Of a stretch of DNA of 64,000 nt, positions 1 through 14,544 are shown in pieces. Position 1 is the first letter of the stretch. Each line of letters opens with the position of its first letter. The position numbers and the translations under genes are program-made. The notes beneath the pieces were generated by a model. The model made no database searches and was not told the origin of the DNA. It saw nothing but the letters and a program-made list of their open reading frames with translations. The DNA comes from Coenobita brevimanus. Its lineage: Eukaryota; Arthropoda; Malacostraca; Decapoda; Coenobitidae. Location: assembly GCA_032717465.1 (NCBI GenBank), contig CM064655.1, forward strand, positions 19,458,335 to 19,522,334, in the 5' to 3' direction.

Positions 1-1289
1 GCACCTGTAGTTTTCACATAAAGTTGTTAACAGACGAACAGACAAACAGACAAATCGAGTGAAAACAATACCCGTCCCCGAGCCCCTAATGGGCGGCGAC
101 GGGTAATCGACTGATTGGAACCATACACCTTTTCCCTCTGCGTCCACCTTAAGGCCATATTGTAGTAAAATTTCAGCTTCCTAGCTTCAGCGGTTCTTGA
201 AATAGCGCGGCTGACTCACTTTTCTGTGTTCCGGATAATATCCGCAGATCCGGTTGACGGATTGCCACCATATTTAGCCAAAAGATGCGGACAGCTGTCC
301 GACTAAGTTGACTGAGTTTGGCTCTAGGTCAAATAGCCTCTGAAATATCTCAGTTATAAAATAAATAAGAATTGTAATAATATTGACAAGAATAATAATA
401 AAACCTCCCACAGGGATGTGGGAAGTTGTAATTAATAAACAGTACATACACAGCTCCGATGCGGTGATGTCGGATGTAACACCGTCTGGCACGCAAGACC
501 TGACTGTTCCCATTCTCCAGTATGGAATGCTTAAATTACTATCTGGTCATTTGTTTTTGACATTACACGTTCAGTCGAACAGGACGGCACTATCGATGTG
601 GACAGATGTCTGGTGAAAGATGTTGCTCCAGTTTCGTCACCATCAGGAACTCACTCCTAACCATCTTCCTTTCATGTTTAAGTCATACTGAAAATATTAC
701 AGTTTGCTTCTTAACCTTTTCGTGTACTTATATAAAAATCGACGATAATTAGAGCACCATTTTTTGTATCTTCTGCTGTCATTGTACCCATATCCAATAC
801 AAACTTAGATGCTGTATTGTGTATGTAGGCTACACAGTGATTTTGTTTTCATGTTTTCGAACTTGAAGTTGCTGGATTCTCTACACTCTGGTTACGGCAG
901 TCTTACAGTTCTCTGACTATGAGTATATACACCCAGTCCTGTTTACGTCTTACTATACTGTCTATCGGATATTCTGTGATTATCTTACATCTAAGGTTAT
1001 TAGCATTTATTTCTGCACTCCCTTCTCAGAAATCTACTGTGAATACTCTTCATTCACGGATCGACCAAGTGAAGAATCACACCACCGATATCCTTGGTCA
1101 GGTTGGAGTTTCAGCATAATGAACCTTCTCTCACTACTAATCTTTCAGTATACACTGTCAGCATTTGTTTCTACACTGGACTCCTTCGAATGCCGCCATG
1201 TCGCAGTAACATTTTATATTGCTCCAATAAGGACTCAGGAACCTCATAAGAAGTGACGTCTGTGGCACCTCGGGACTGCAAATTAGTGG
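1..1289. other. No gene recognised; GC-rich short palindrome near the left end
   Basis: No coding region, tRNA or transposon is recognisable here. A short GC-rich self-complementary stretch (CCCGTCCCCG ... CGGCGACGGG, about 68-105) could form a hairpin. The reverse complement of the first ~60 bases has repeated GTCTGTTTGTCTGTT motifs like those near 50.28-50.42 kb, so the left edge may be the end of a related repeat; that link is weak. Confidence 0.3.
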
Positions 1290-1909
1290 GTGATCAGAGA
1301 ATACTTCAGTTTTTTTTTTTTTCCCCTGGAAAGATTGTTCTTTCAATGGCCCAAAGCTCTGAATATGGAGAGCGTATTCTGGAAATCACCCTCTCGGGTA
1401 TGGAATTATGCATTCCTTTCTCTTACTATCTCGTAAATGCTAAAAAGCCCTGGCCTTACCAAACTCTAGCTATTGCTGCCTGTTACAAGAAGGTGGCTTT
1501 CAAAAGTACCATAACCAACGTACCTCTCAATCAAGTCACTTTACCACAAGACTTCCCTCCCGACATATCCTTAAACAGAGTTGATCAAGATCACCTAGCT
1601 AAGCTTAGATCAGAACATCATCCCGCCCTTCCCAGTTACCAGCTTAGATTTGGGATGGGTGGAATCACAGATGAAACATGCCAAATTTGTAGGATAGGCC
1701 CATACAGCATAACCCACATTATGGAACACTGTACAACACATGCCACGCTATACCAACGATCTAGGAAACCTGTGGGACAACCTCACAGGTGCAGTTGCTT
1801 AGCTGAGGTCGATGGGTCTGTTGGGCCAGGCATGACAGTAGTGGAGCAACAACACCTAACTCACCTTGGATCATGTGTACTTAATGTTTATTGTCAGGAA
1901 TCATGCTAA
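1290..1909 (+). pseudogene. C-terminal remnant of a LINE polyprotein (post-RT/RNase H zinc-knuckle region)
   Basis: The open frame here (start codon 1253, stop 1909) contains the sequence LRSEHHPALPSYQLRFG followed by CQICRIGPYSITHIMEHC. This matches the layout of the C-terminal Cys/His motif of jockey-type non-LTR retrotransposons, where a 'RTGHHP..SYLxR' segment precedes a C-x2-C-x8-H-x4-C knuckle. A T-run at 1310-1322 interrupts the N-terminal side and no reverse-transcriptase motifs lie upstream. I read it as a 5'-truncated, decayed element tail rather than a host gene. The exact ends are uncertain; residues after the knuckle look random. Confidence 0.55.
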
Positions 1910-3791
<1,882 letters not shown>

Positions 3792-3852
3792 CAGTGAGAG
3801 GGGGAAGGTGTTGAGGGGAAAGGCCTTTGAGTTCACTGTTTAGATTTATGTC

Positions 3853-3972
3853 TCTCCATCTATCTTTCTGTCTATCTATCTTTATCTGTATATATGTATG
3901 TATATGTGTATGTATCTATGTGTCTATGTATATTTATCTGTCTATCTGTCCATCTCTATCTGTCTATCCATG

Positions 3973-4019
<47 letters not shown>

Positions 4020-4022
4020 ATA
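3853..4022. repeat. Mixed tetranucleotide microsatellite (CTAT/CTGT)n passing into (AT)n
   Basis: Imperfect TATC/TCTG/TGTA tetramers become a clean (CTAT)n run at about 3976-4018. The run directly abuts the first copy of a duplicated LINE tail. Confidence 0.95.
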
Positions 4023-4615
4023 TATAAAGGAGCGTTGTGGTGTGGATGTGGATGTGATAGGAAGCGTTATGAGGAACACACTGAGGTGGTTTGGCCATGT
4101 GGAGAGGATGGAGGGTGAAAGACTGACGAAGAGAGTGTATGTGAGTGAGGTGGAGGGGGGAAGAGGGAGGGGGAGGCCGAGGAGGAGATGGAGGGATGGG
4201 GTGGAGAGGTATATGAGAGAGGGGGGTGTGAGTTGGGAGCAGGGCAGTGAAATGGCGGGGGACAGGGCGACTTGGAGGCGATTTGTTTGTGGCCACCCCA
4301 AACGGGATTGAGGCGTATATATATAAAGGAGCGTTGTGGTGTGGATGTGGATGTGATAGGAAGCGTTATGAGGAACACACTGAGGTGGTTTGGCCATGTG
4401 GAGAGGATGGAGGGTGAAAGACTGACGAAGAGAGTGTATGTGAGTGAGGTGGAGGGGGGAAGAGGGAGGGGGAGGCCGAGGAGGAGATGGAGGGATGGGG
4501 TGGAGAGGTATATGAGAGAGGGGGGTGTGAGTTGGGAGCAGGGCAGTGAAATGGCGGGGGACAGGGCGACTTGGAGGCGATTTGTTTGTGGCCACCCCAA
4601 ACGGGATTGAGGCGT
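4016..4615 (+). repeat. Two perfect tandem copies of a LINE C-terminal segment, period 299 bp
   Basis: Positions about 4016-4316 and 4315-4615 read the same sequence over the whole unit; I see no mismatch by eye. Each copy encodes the same ~92-residue peptide beginning ERCGVDVDVIGSVMRNTLRW and containing GRGRGRPRRRW and ATWRRFVCGHP. This is the pattern of the extreme C-terminus of a non-LTR retrotransposon polyprotein (RNTLRWFGHVERM ... RGRPRRRW), a family also seen at 52.3 and 60.8 kb. Copy 1 runs from an AT stretch into copy 2 through ATATATATA; only copy 2 keeps the 3' end GGCGTCTGGCAA before a long (AT)n. This suggests a recent duplication through the AT runs, or an assembly duplication. 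Confidence 0.85.
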
Positions 4616-4619
4616 CTGG

Positions 4620-5485
<866 letters not shown>

Positions 5486-6163
5486 TATAGTAGCCGCAGC
5501 GAGAAATGAACGCTGTGGTGGGGCAGCCGGTCATCCGGGGATTCCCCCACTGTAGCCATATCTACATGTCACCGACCATCGGCCACCGCTGCAGCCCCGC
5601 TCCATGATCCTTACCCTGTGTCTCTGGCTTTCTCTTTCTCTCTCGGTTTCTATATAAACTGGTGTATTTCCGAAACTAATTATGAAATTATTATGACTTT
5701 TGTTCCACACCACCTTTGAGGTAAAAATCAAGGAGAGTTTTCTGTATAAAGGTTTCCCCCCCCCTCCTAAATGTGGCATATGAGCGGGGGAGTGCGGCCT
5801 TGCCGATACCTCCGCCTGACCTATAATTATACACTCGCCAGAACTGACCTGCCCTCAGACAAGGGGGGGGAAACCTTTATACAGAAAACTCTCCTTGATT
5901 TTTACCTCAGTGGTGGTGTGGAACAAAAGTCATAATAATTTCATAATTAGTTTCGGAAATACAGCAGTTTATATAGAAACTGAGAGAGAAAGAGAAAGCC
6001 AGAGACACAGGGTAAGGATCATGGAGCGGGGCTGCAGCGGTGGCCGATGGTCGGTGACATCCTACCTCTATGGTCGGTGACATGTAGATATGGCTACAGT
6101 GGGGGAATCCCCGGATGACCGGCTGCCCCACCACAGCGTTCATTTCTCGCTGCGGCTACTATA
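5486..6163. repeat. Large inverted repeat / fold-back element (arms ~280-300 bp, loop ~98 bp)
   Basis: The left arm, 5486-5764, is the reverse complement of the right arm, about 5863-6163, with only scattered mismatches by eye. The outer ends read TATAGTAGCCGCAGCG and CGCTGCGGCTACTATA, so a TA target duplication is possible. The inner ends are a C-run (about 5755-5764) and a G-run (about 5863-5870). The right arm carries one extra ~23-bp segment that repeats GGTCGGTGACAT. No protein is encoded. It could be a fold-back/MITE-type element or an inverted duplication; if transcribed it would make a long hairpin RNA. Confidence 0.85.
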
Positions 6164-6206
6164 GGTGATATAAGCACATCACTAGTTTCCCATTACACCA
6201 GACTAC

Positions 6207-6255
6207 TGCTCTCTCTCTCTCTCTGTCTCTCTGTCTGTCTGTCTGTTTGTCTCTT

Positions 6256-6329
<74 letters not shown>
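6207..6329. repeat. Compound microsatellite (CT/CTGT)n(AC)n
   Basis: CT and CTGT motifs from 6207 to 6258, then a pure AC run from 6260 to 6329. Confidence 0.95.
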
Positions 6330-6331
<2 letters not shown>

Positions 6332-6349
6332 GGCGCACTCGTTTAGCTC

Positions 6350-7290
6350 AGGCGTAGATTCAAAGGTGGGGAGAGGAGGGGAGGTGAAGAGGAGGAGGAG
6401 GGAGAGGAGGTGGAGGAGAGAATACCAAAGAAGACGGGAAGGCGGGGAGGCCGGGGTAAGGAGGGAGGTTAAAAAAAAGGGGGCTCTGGGAGGATTGTTA
6501 GCGAGGGAGGGAAGTGACTGTAAACTCCAAGATTAACGAATAATCAGAGGGATGGGAAAGTGAGGAACATGAGTTGGAGAATATGTTGGGGAAAGGAGAG
6601 GTATTTGAGAGGCAGAACGAGCTGATGAGAGGGATGAGAAATAAGGGACGGGAAAAGGAGGATGAGTCAGGGTAAAGGAGTGATATTTGAGATGCAAGGA
6701 ACTGTTAGTGGATAATTTCAGAAGGATGAATTAGGATAAAGGTGTGGTAATATAGAGATGGAGTATCGTTAACGGGGGATGACAGAGCGTGATGAAAGAG
6801 GGAAGGAAATAAGGATATTTGTGCCTTAGGGACGGTATTGTTAGGGTTGAGAATCGAGCGAAGTTTGAGAGGAGCGCAAGACAAAAGCGTAAGAACAGCC
6901 TGGACGGGAGGCAACCAGGAGGGAGGGAGGGAGGGAGTGAGGGAAGAGGAGGAGGAGCAGGAGGAGTGGGTGAGGAGGCGATTGAGCTGACACCACAAGA
7001 CTCCTGGCGAGGGTGGTAATGTCGGTGGGGTAGTGTGAGCGGCACAAGGCTCCCCCGCCACCCAGAGACAGTGAATGCCTCGTGTGTAAGACGATAACGA
7101 GGGGAGCAGCCAGAGATAAAGAGGAGGGTAATGAGCGGCGGGCCGGGGAAGGAGGGGCGGCGGCAAGGAGAAAGAAGAGGAGGAGAAAAGACGAGGGCTG
7201 GGGGAGGGGTTAGGTGAGGGGAGGGGGGGCCAAGAGAGAAGATGAGGCCTGGGTTTCCCGACGGTGGAGGCGCGCCGTGCAATCACCAAT
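6350..7290. repeat. Purine-rich (G/A) cryptically simple tract
   Basis: Nearly a kilobase with the plus strand dominated by GGAGG/GAGGA/GGGA words, including GGGAGG tetramers around 6921-6943. The Pro/Ser/Leu-rich minus-strand frames (6705-7301) are translations of this composition and have no domain motifs. Confidence 0.7.
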
Positions 7291-8091
7291 CGATACTTCA
7301 TGTGCCGAGTGGCTGTGCCAGATTGTAATTAAATTCAATTATCACATTTAAAAACTATTATTTTCATTGGTAAACTTGGTGGACGTCGACTGGAGACAGG
7401 CACACAGACCTTCCCACGAACAGACATTGTCACCACCAAAATAAAATGAAATTAGAGCGAGCAAATTGAAGGTCCTCGTACTGTGGGCAGCCAGGCCCAC
7501 CCAGGCCCTGCCCGCCGGTTTCCCCTTTGTACGTCAATCAGCAATGAGCCCGTGGCCCCTTTGACGAGGCTGCCAGTGATGGTGCATCCCTCCCTTCCCC
7601 TCTTCGCTTCTCCCCTCCCTTGCCTTATCATCTGTCTTCCTTATCTCGCCTCTCCCCTCAACTGTCTGTGTAGGCCTCGCCACGGCACCAGACACTGAAT
7701 AAAATGTGTGTGTGTGCAGGATGTGGAATGAGGTTGGGTTCCATCTTGTACAGCTCACTTGAGGCATCACGGCATCTCCCCTCCTTGGCCGCACCTCCAT
7801 TTTAAACACACGTGAATCATAAATCTAGGGTCCAGGAGTGTGATTTACGGGCCGAGCAAAGCTGTTTACAGTGGTGCTGGTCGCCCCCTGACCTACATCT
7901 CGGGAAGCTCCATCTTATGTATGGTCTCCCTCGGTGACTTCCCCTGACGCCCGCACTCACTCAACCCTGATGTCTTCATTCACGTCTGTCTCATTCCATC
8001 CTCACTTCTCTCAGCTTCTAACCCCTTTATCTGTCTTTAAGTTTCCTTATGCCCACACCTGTCTCAAGCAGTTCTTTCTCCTTGACCTGCC
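7291..8091. other. No gene recognised
   Basis: Ordinary sequence becoming pyrimidine-rich on the plus strand towards 8 kb. No motif or RNA gene seen. Confidence 0.35.
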
Positions 8092-8700
8092 TGTCGCTCC
8101 ATCACCTGTCTCAGACACTTCTTTCTTAGTCCTTCCTTCCTCATGCACCTGTCTCAGACACTCCTTCACCGATCTCGGACACTTCATCCTTCACCCGTCT
8201 CCGTCGTTCCTTCCTCCTTCACCTGTCCTAGTCATTCGTTCCTCCTTCACCTGTCCCAGTCATTTCTTCCCCATGCACCTGTCTCAAACATTCCTTCCTT
8301 CTTCACCTGTCTCAGTCATTCCTTCCTCCTTCACCTGTCTGTCAATCCTTCCTTCTTCACCTGTCTCAGTCATTCCTTCCTCTTTCACCTGTCTCAGTTA
8401 TTCCTTCGTCCTTCACCTGTCCTAGTCATTCCTTTCTCCTTCACCTGTCTCAGTAATTCCTTCGTCCTTCACCTGTCTGTCATTCCTTCGTCCTTCACCT
8501 GTCTTAGTCATTCCTTCCTCATGCACTTGTCTCAGTAGCTCTTTCACCTGTCTCAGACGTACCTTCCTTCACCTGTTTCGGTCATTCCTTCCTCCTTCAC
8601 GTGCTTCATTTATTCCTTCCCCTTGCACCTGTCTCAGTCATTCCTTTCTCAAGCAGCTGTCTTAACCACCCCTCCCTCCTGCACCTGTCTCAGAATGCAC
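8092..8700. repeat. Degenerate ~28-bp minisatellite
   Basis: About 20 diverged units built on TTCCTTCCTCCTTCACCTGT plus CTCAGTCA. Unit length varies by a few bases, so the repeat phrase (TCLSHSFLLH-like when translated) passes through all frames. The overlapping Ser/Leu/His-rich frames are therefore artefacts of the repeat. Confidence 0.85.
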
Positions 8701-8849
8701 TTCCTCCATGACCTTTGTCTCAGTAATATATTCGCTGTTCATCTCTGTCTTTGTTTATCCTTTCTTGTTCATCTGGTTATTCAGGAATCCCATGCATCAA
8801 TCACGGATACTTGATTCATGTCTGCTTCGCCCTTCTCTGCTTTAGTCCT

Positions 8850-9060
8850 CTTTAACTACTGCACTCCAAGGGTGTCATTTGTCTTACCTTCATGTTTCCA
8901 GGCGATCTTATTCAGCTAAGGATTGCTCCGTTGCAGTGAAGAGGATAATGAAGGCTACACATAACCCATCCAGACCTCAAAGTTTACCGAAATGTGGATA
9001 AAACTGTCCGGAGATAGCAAGAGTGAAACTGAAAGTACGTCATCAGTTATAAGGAGTTGA
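8850..9060. mobile_element. Palindromic non-autonomous element, PalA family (copy 1)
   Basis: The left arm (ending CCAGGCGATCTTATTCAGCT at about 8915) pairs with a right arm containing AAAACTGTCCGGAGATAGCA and TACGTCATCAG. The arms are roughly 65 bp each around a ~75-bp centre. The same arms recur at 14.2, 21.9, 24.4, 32.8, 33.0 and 43.6 kb. No coding capacity; MITE-like by structure. Confidence 0.65.
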
Positions 9061-9289
9061 GTGACTCGTCCATCTCTTCCTCAGTCAGGTTAATGAAAGC
9101 CCTATTTCACTCCTCCAGTTCGAGAATTCTCCCTTAAACAGAGTAGCATGGCAAGTCTTAAACATGAAGGACGTGTTTTTGTGAAAAAATAACAGGCCCC
9201 TGTTTAGTCATCTTTGCTTTAGATCGTCCAGACTCTATCATTCCCCTCGGGCACTGTGTTACTCTTGACTCCGGCACCCACCCCCATGC

Positions 9290-9690
9290 ACTGGTGTATC
9301 GGTTATCCCAGTGTTGATCTCCCCTGCTAGCCTTTCTCTTCTCAATCACCCCTGTCGAAGCAGCCCTTGCCTCAGCCATTCGCGTGAGCTAAGTCTGTGT
9401 ATAAGTTTTCCCTGCGATAATTTCCCCTGCTTCCCACACCCAACCATCCCTGCCTACATTGCCCTTGCCTTAGCCACTAGTCTGTAACCACCTTGTACAG
9501 TAATCATCCTAGCGTTAATCTCCCCTTCTTTTGCCACTTATGTCAGTCACCCCGTCAGTGCTGTCCTTGCCTCAGTCACTTCTCATGCTTTACAACTCGT
9601 GCATTAGTTATCCCAGAGTTGGTCACCCCTTGTCTCAGTCACCGCTGCCTCCTCCACCGCCCTGACCATCGCTGGGTTGATGTGCTGTAT
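9290..9690. repeat. Degenerate ~102-bp tandem repeat, about four units
   Basis: A phrase of the form TTATCCCAGTGTTGATCTCC recurs in diverged form near 9301, 9402, 9502 and 9606, separated by CCTTGCCTCAGCCA-type segments. Divergence is high. Confidence 0.55.
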
Positions 9691-10240
9691 TAATGACTGG
9701 GACGATCAACAAAATATGCATGGACCATATATCATTGAGACGTTAATCCTCTGATGCCTGATCTACATGCCATTCGATTCATATGTGTGGAATACAAAAA
9801 CATTCTTGCATATAGAGAAGTGCCTCATTAGGGCTGACAGACGGATGCGCTGCTTACTTCAAGGATGGGAATTACTTAGCAGTTTGCAGTCGTATGGTCG
9901 GTGCTGCTGACACTCAGTGTTACTCGTTAAAAGTAGCGAACTTAATAAAAGACTGTCATTTATTTCATCATTGATAGCGGATATCTTGTGGTCTTTTGAA
10001 CATTTTAATGGTCATTATCAAAAACTGTCGGGTGAGTCATTAGATTCTGTCTATATTATACGGAAATGAAACTAAGTCTAAGGTTACTGGCAGGTGAGAG
10101 GGATTCCGTGTAGAGTCAGGTATAATTAACAGAGGGAGTGAGAGAAAGAGAAACCTAAATGATGTAGAGAGATATACGTTTAATAAAAATGTTCCAATAA
10201 TCCTCCTTGATCTTTACTAGTTTTCTTCATTCCTTATTCC
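9691..10240. other. No gene recognised
   Basis: Unrecognised AT-rich spacer; nothing supported on either strand. Confidence 0.35.
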
Positions 10241-11720
10241 ATCCTTCTTTCATCCCAGCTCATGGTAACTATCAACTTTCCACCCTCCCTCCTTGTCATC
10301 TTACTTTTTCCAGTTCCATCAGCTCACTATAACCTACCATTTTCTGATTCATCACACTCTCACAGCTTTATAACTCACCACCTTCAATTCCAGTTCTGCC
10401 CATATCTGTGTATTTACTTTCCCATTACAGCTTACGACACTCTTCCACATCCCTCACTTTTTATCACATCCTTCCACTTCCCTCACATCTCACCACACCC
10501 TTCCACTTCCTCGCAGTCTTTCCTCTCCCCTTCACCTCGCAACAACCTTCCACTTCCCACCAGCTTACCACTGGCTTCCACCTCCCTCTCATCTCATTAC
10601 CCATTTTCTTCCTAACTCGCCTCCACCACCCATCGACCTCTCCATGAGCACTATTTACCTGCTTTTCATTTTCCTCCCTAACTTTCTCCGGCACGCCACT
10701 CTCGTGTGCTGTCCCCCAGATTTTCTTTTTCGTGTTAGTAGTCGCAACGGTGGTAATCATCACCTCAGAACTCCTGAAATTTGGTAGTGTGTCCGCCCCA
10801 CTCGATGAAATGCACATGTCAAATACTCTACTTTCGGTCCATCATAAACCTACTAAAGCCCACAATTCTCACATAATTTTTATTTCCTGCTATTCAGCGG
10901 ACCACTTTCCTTCTCTCCCTCACTCATCCTATAGTCCTTTCATTCTACAATCATTATTCATTCCGCAGTCTTTCTGTCCATCCTAAATCTTACTGTACCC
11001 CATGTCACGCATTGTTTTTTTACACTCACGGTCTCTTTCAGTATCTCTAACGTTCCAGATCTTAGTGTTTGTATTTTCCACCTACAAATCACACTACAAC
11101 AATCAGTTTGTCAACAGTCAATCCGACCATCTCGTCTTTTCCATCTCCGTGCCTCCTAGTATCTCCCAGACCAACAAATTCCATCCTAACTTCCAAGTCC
11201 AACGCTCCTCTTATTTCAGTCTCTAACTTCGTGACTCTAAAAAACTCCCAGATCAGTCGCTCCATCAGTTTACGCCATTATCCCGAATACTTCATCTCTT
11301 CTGCTGCGTATTTCCCAACCTTTTCAAAACAGTCTGATCAGAATCTCTACTACCTATCCCTCAGTAGGCTTCTTTCTTTTATTCTCTTCCATGAGTTACC
11401 GATTTTCCTTTCGAATACCTTATTATGTACCTTTCTCTTCCATTCTACATTATCTATCTCATTCCCCTACTTCTGATTCACATGATCTAATCCATTTCCT
11501 TGTAATCCACATTATTTGTCTCTTTTTCTATACCTCATTGTTTACATCATCTATTCTTTTACCTTCATATCCACGTTATCCATCCTATCTTTTTACCTTC
11601 GTGCCCATAACATCCATCTTTCATTTCCTTTTCCTTCTAATCTCCATCATCCATCTCTCATTCCTTTACACTAACATCTGCCAGGCCGCAACGTCCCATC
11701 CCTTTACCTTCTAATCCGTT
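10241..11720. repeat. Pyrimidine-rich cryptically simple region with decayed tandem units
   Basis: The plus strand is dominated by C and T. Loose units are visible: about 33 bp with CTTCCACTTCCCTCACATCT at 10440-10600, and about 50 bp with CTTTTACCTTC..ATCCA at 11480-11700. The Phe/Ser/Leu/Pro-rich frames here have no domain motifs. Confidence 0.5.
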
Positions 11721-12405
11721 ATCTCTCACAGTCTCCCAGCCCTCCCCGCCCTGCTCCTTCCACAACAATTATATATTCATCTAAAATACAAACTTTCCCC
11801 TCCAGGCCCTGAACATAGCGACCCTCCAGATTCTCCTCCCTATAGTGGTGCCGCCGCTTTAGTCGTCACTTCCTGTAAAATTGCGTCCATTGTCCGCCGT
11901 CCTGCCGTCAACATCCTCACCTCCATAATGTAAACACACGCGCCCTTTCATAACTTGACTCCATCTAGGCCCAAAAAATACTTGGAATGTCAGTATGCTA
12001 ATGAAGTTCCCCGGCGTCGTCATCGCTCCCACCCTTCCCTCCTCCGACACAATATCATAAATGTATAAGCGCATTTCTAAAGCCGGGGTCGTAGGAATGT
12101 TGTTGTTACTAATCTAACTCTGCCTCCTTGAGTGAATGATGTTTGGCGGTTTATTATCTGCGTCGTAAAACATAAACCGCCAGTTTTATGAGAACAGTGT
12201 GTATTTACTTGTCTTTTGATTGTGGTGTTTCTTCTTATATTTATTCTTCTGCCTGGCGCAACTTTGACTTGAATCATCGCCCGAATCATATCGGTCAGCC
12301 AACAACGCCCTTCTTCACAGGGTGCATTACCCCCGTCCTGGCTCACCTCCCACCACATTTCAGTTCATCCAATCATTCCACTTCATTAGCCTTACACTTC
12401 TTGCC

Positions 12406-12410
<5 letters not shown>
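11721..12410. other. No gene recognised
   Basis: Mixed-composition spacer between two repeat regions, without recognisable features. Confidence 0.35.

Positions 12411-12494
<84 letters not shown>
12411..12494. repeat. (AC)n microsatellite, 42 units
   Basis: Uninterrupted AC run of 84 bp. Confidence 0.97.
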
Positions 12495-12495
<1 letters not shown>

Positions 12496-12559
12496 GAGTT
12501 TGTAAGAGAAGTATGTGCCTCACTTTCCACACTACCGACGACCTCCCTCAAGCAACGTC

Positions 12560-13165
12560 AGTCTGTACTCGTTCTGCCCTATCCCACCACCGACCACCAT
12601 CCCACGCACCTCACCCGTTTGTTTCTGTCCACATCACTCATTTTTACACCGTTTCACCCAGTGCCATCCCAAATCAACCCACCCATTCCTCTCTATTCAC
12701 CCCATACATTTGTGCACTGGTATGCTGTTTATCATAACGCGATTACTTCAACTAACAGTTCACCTTCGACACCCATACTCATAGTGTACACTTATCTCGT
12801 CCTGGCCCGTCACCCACCACCATCCCAACCCATCTTGTCCACTTGTCTCTGCCCACCACGTCACACTCTTGAAATCCCTGACTCTTCATGTTTCAACATT
12901 TCACCTACGAGGCTAATTTTCGGCAATGTTCTTCATAGACATGGCCAAAAACAACTTCATCACCACCCAAGATGCCATCCCAGCCACTCCTCGCCACCCT
13001 CCCTGTCCATTTCAGCTTTCTTGTGGTGAATCTCATGACAGTGGCTGCCTTGACTACCAGCCAGCCAACAACTCTCATATTCACAGATTATACTTTCTCT
13101 GTCTTGGTCCGCCACACACTATCATTCCAGTCCATCCTACTCACTCGTCTCCGGCCACTCTGTCC
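12560..13165. repeat. C-rich decayed tandem repeat, period roughly 210-300 bp
   Basis: Three diverged blocks near 12.57, 12.79 and 13.09 kb share the order CTCGTCCTGGCCC / CACCACCATCCCA / TTGTCCACTTGTCTCTGCCCA. The frame 12322-13029 runs through them and the neighbouring AC microsatellite without any protein motif. Confidence 0.45.
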
Positions 13166-13229
13166 AGGTCTGAATGACCTGAACAGTAAAAAAAGAAAAA
13201 AAAAAAAAAGTATTTATAGGGATGATTTT

Positions 13230-13390
13230 TGGCACGTGCTTTATATGGGCATGATATGAAAAAGATTATATGACCATGAATTGATGTGGTGGACTAGAAA
13301 GGGCTTGAAAGAAACCGAACGACCCGAATTGTCATGTTACATAAATAGATAGGTTTGATTTCTGGCACACTTCATAAAAGACTTGACCCG

Positions 13391-13459
<69 letters not shown>

Positions 13460-13990
13460 TCACTGACCTAAATCGACCTGATAGACCTGGTGTTAGCTGA
13501 AAAGACCAATCTTACCTGAATTAGTTAAATTAGTTAATTTGGGTGAGGATGTGGCCGTGACTCATATGAACCAAAATTACTAGAATGGATTTAACTTGAC
13601 CTGAAGACATGTTTCTGGAGCTGACTTGATCTGCTATGGCCCGATGCGATGTGAATGCTGTGAATGGACCCATATGACCCTGACTGACCCTGGGCGTGAG
13701 TGGATGTGCAGAACTGGAATGAACTTACATGACCTGACTGGACCTGAATATGCCCTAAACTGTCGTGAAACAATCTGAATTGGCCAAAATGAATGTGATG
13801 GGCCTGACTGGACCTGATGTAGTCCTGAAGGGTCCTGAATGAGCCTAATTAATCTGAAAGCAGCATCGGATGTGATGCGTCTGATGAATACTAAATGGCC
13901 TGAAGAGATCTAAGTGGACATGAAATAACCCTGAACTGACCTTAATGAAACAAAACTGATCTCACTGCACCTGAACATGGCCGGTAGGAC
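13230..13990. repeat. Cryptically simple (TGACCTGA)-rich tract with an internal (TA)n
   Basis: Variants of GACCTGAA/TGACCTGA recur dozens of times (e.g. TGACCTGACTGGACCTGAAT at about 13731-13750). A pure (TA)n run lies at about 13393-13458. TGACCT is the complement of AGGTCA. Confidence 0.7.
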
Positions 13991-14192
13991 TTAAAATCTT
14001 GGATGCAGCAGAACCTGAAGTGGCTTAACTTGGCCGCTGAACTTACTTTTTCCTAATACGTCCGAGCAAGAAAATAATGGGCCATGTCGAGTTTCGTCTT
14101 CAAGCGGGTGTGTCGGCTCAAGTATATACTGGCACCATGCACGAACGTAGTCGACAATGTTCTTTTTTCTCACTTCATTAGCACATTTAATC

Positions 14193-14373
14193 TTTTCAGC
14201 CTGATGACGTACACATTATTGTATTCTTGCTGCCTTCAGTCGATTTTAGTTAGCTTAGGAGAGTGGTACGGCACACAACAGCTTCATTTAACTCCCTTTA
14301 CTACAGATCATTCTTAAGCCGAATACGATCATCAGGCAGCAGTAACAGCACACCAATAAAGGCATCACAGGAC
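14193..14373. mobile_element. Palindromic element, PalA family (copy 2)
   Basis: The left arm CCTGATGACGTACACATTAT ... TTCTTGCTGCC ... AGCTTAGGAG pairs with a right arm CTTAAGCCGAATACGATCAT ... GCAGCAGTAACAGCACACC. Arms are about 60 bp, the centre about 55 bp. The TTCTTGCTRCC and AGCTTAGGAGAG words match other PalA copies. Confidence 0.65.
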
Positions 14374-14544
14374 TCACGGGGTAGGCGCATGCAACAGTGT
14401 AGATGCTTCCAACGAATGTGGTTCATGAGTATCATCGGTCAAATAGAATCATGACAATTCTGACCTAACCTCCAGACCAGCTTTACTATTGTTATCAGAA
14501 GGTTTACTAATGGCATTGTTAGATAATCAGTATTTAGAATACCG

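Noticed and set aside
7934..8538. Overlapping Ser/Leu/His-rich frames of 131-163 codons
   Set aside because: Generated by the ~28-bp minisatellite, whose phrase rotates through all frames.
10464..13029. Several 80-235-codon frames on both strands
   Set aside because: Low-complexity Ser/Pro/Thr/Phe composition following C/T-rich DNA; no domain motifs, no splice pattern.
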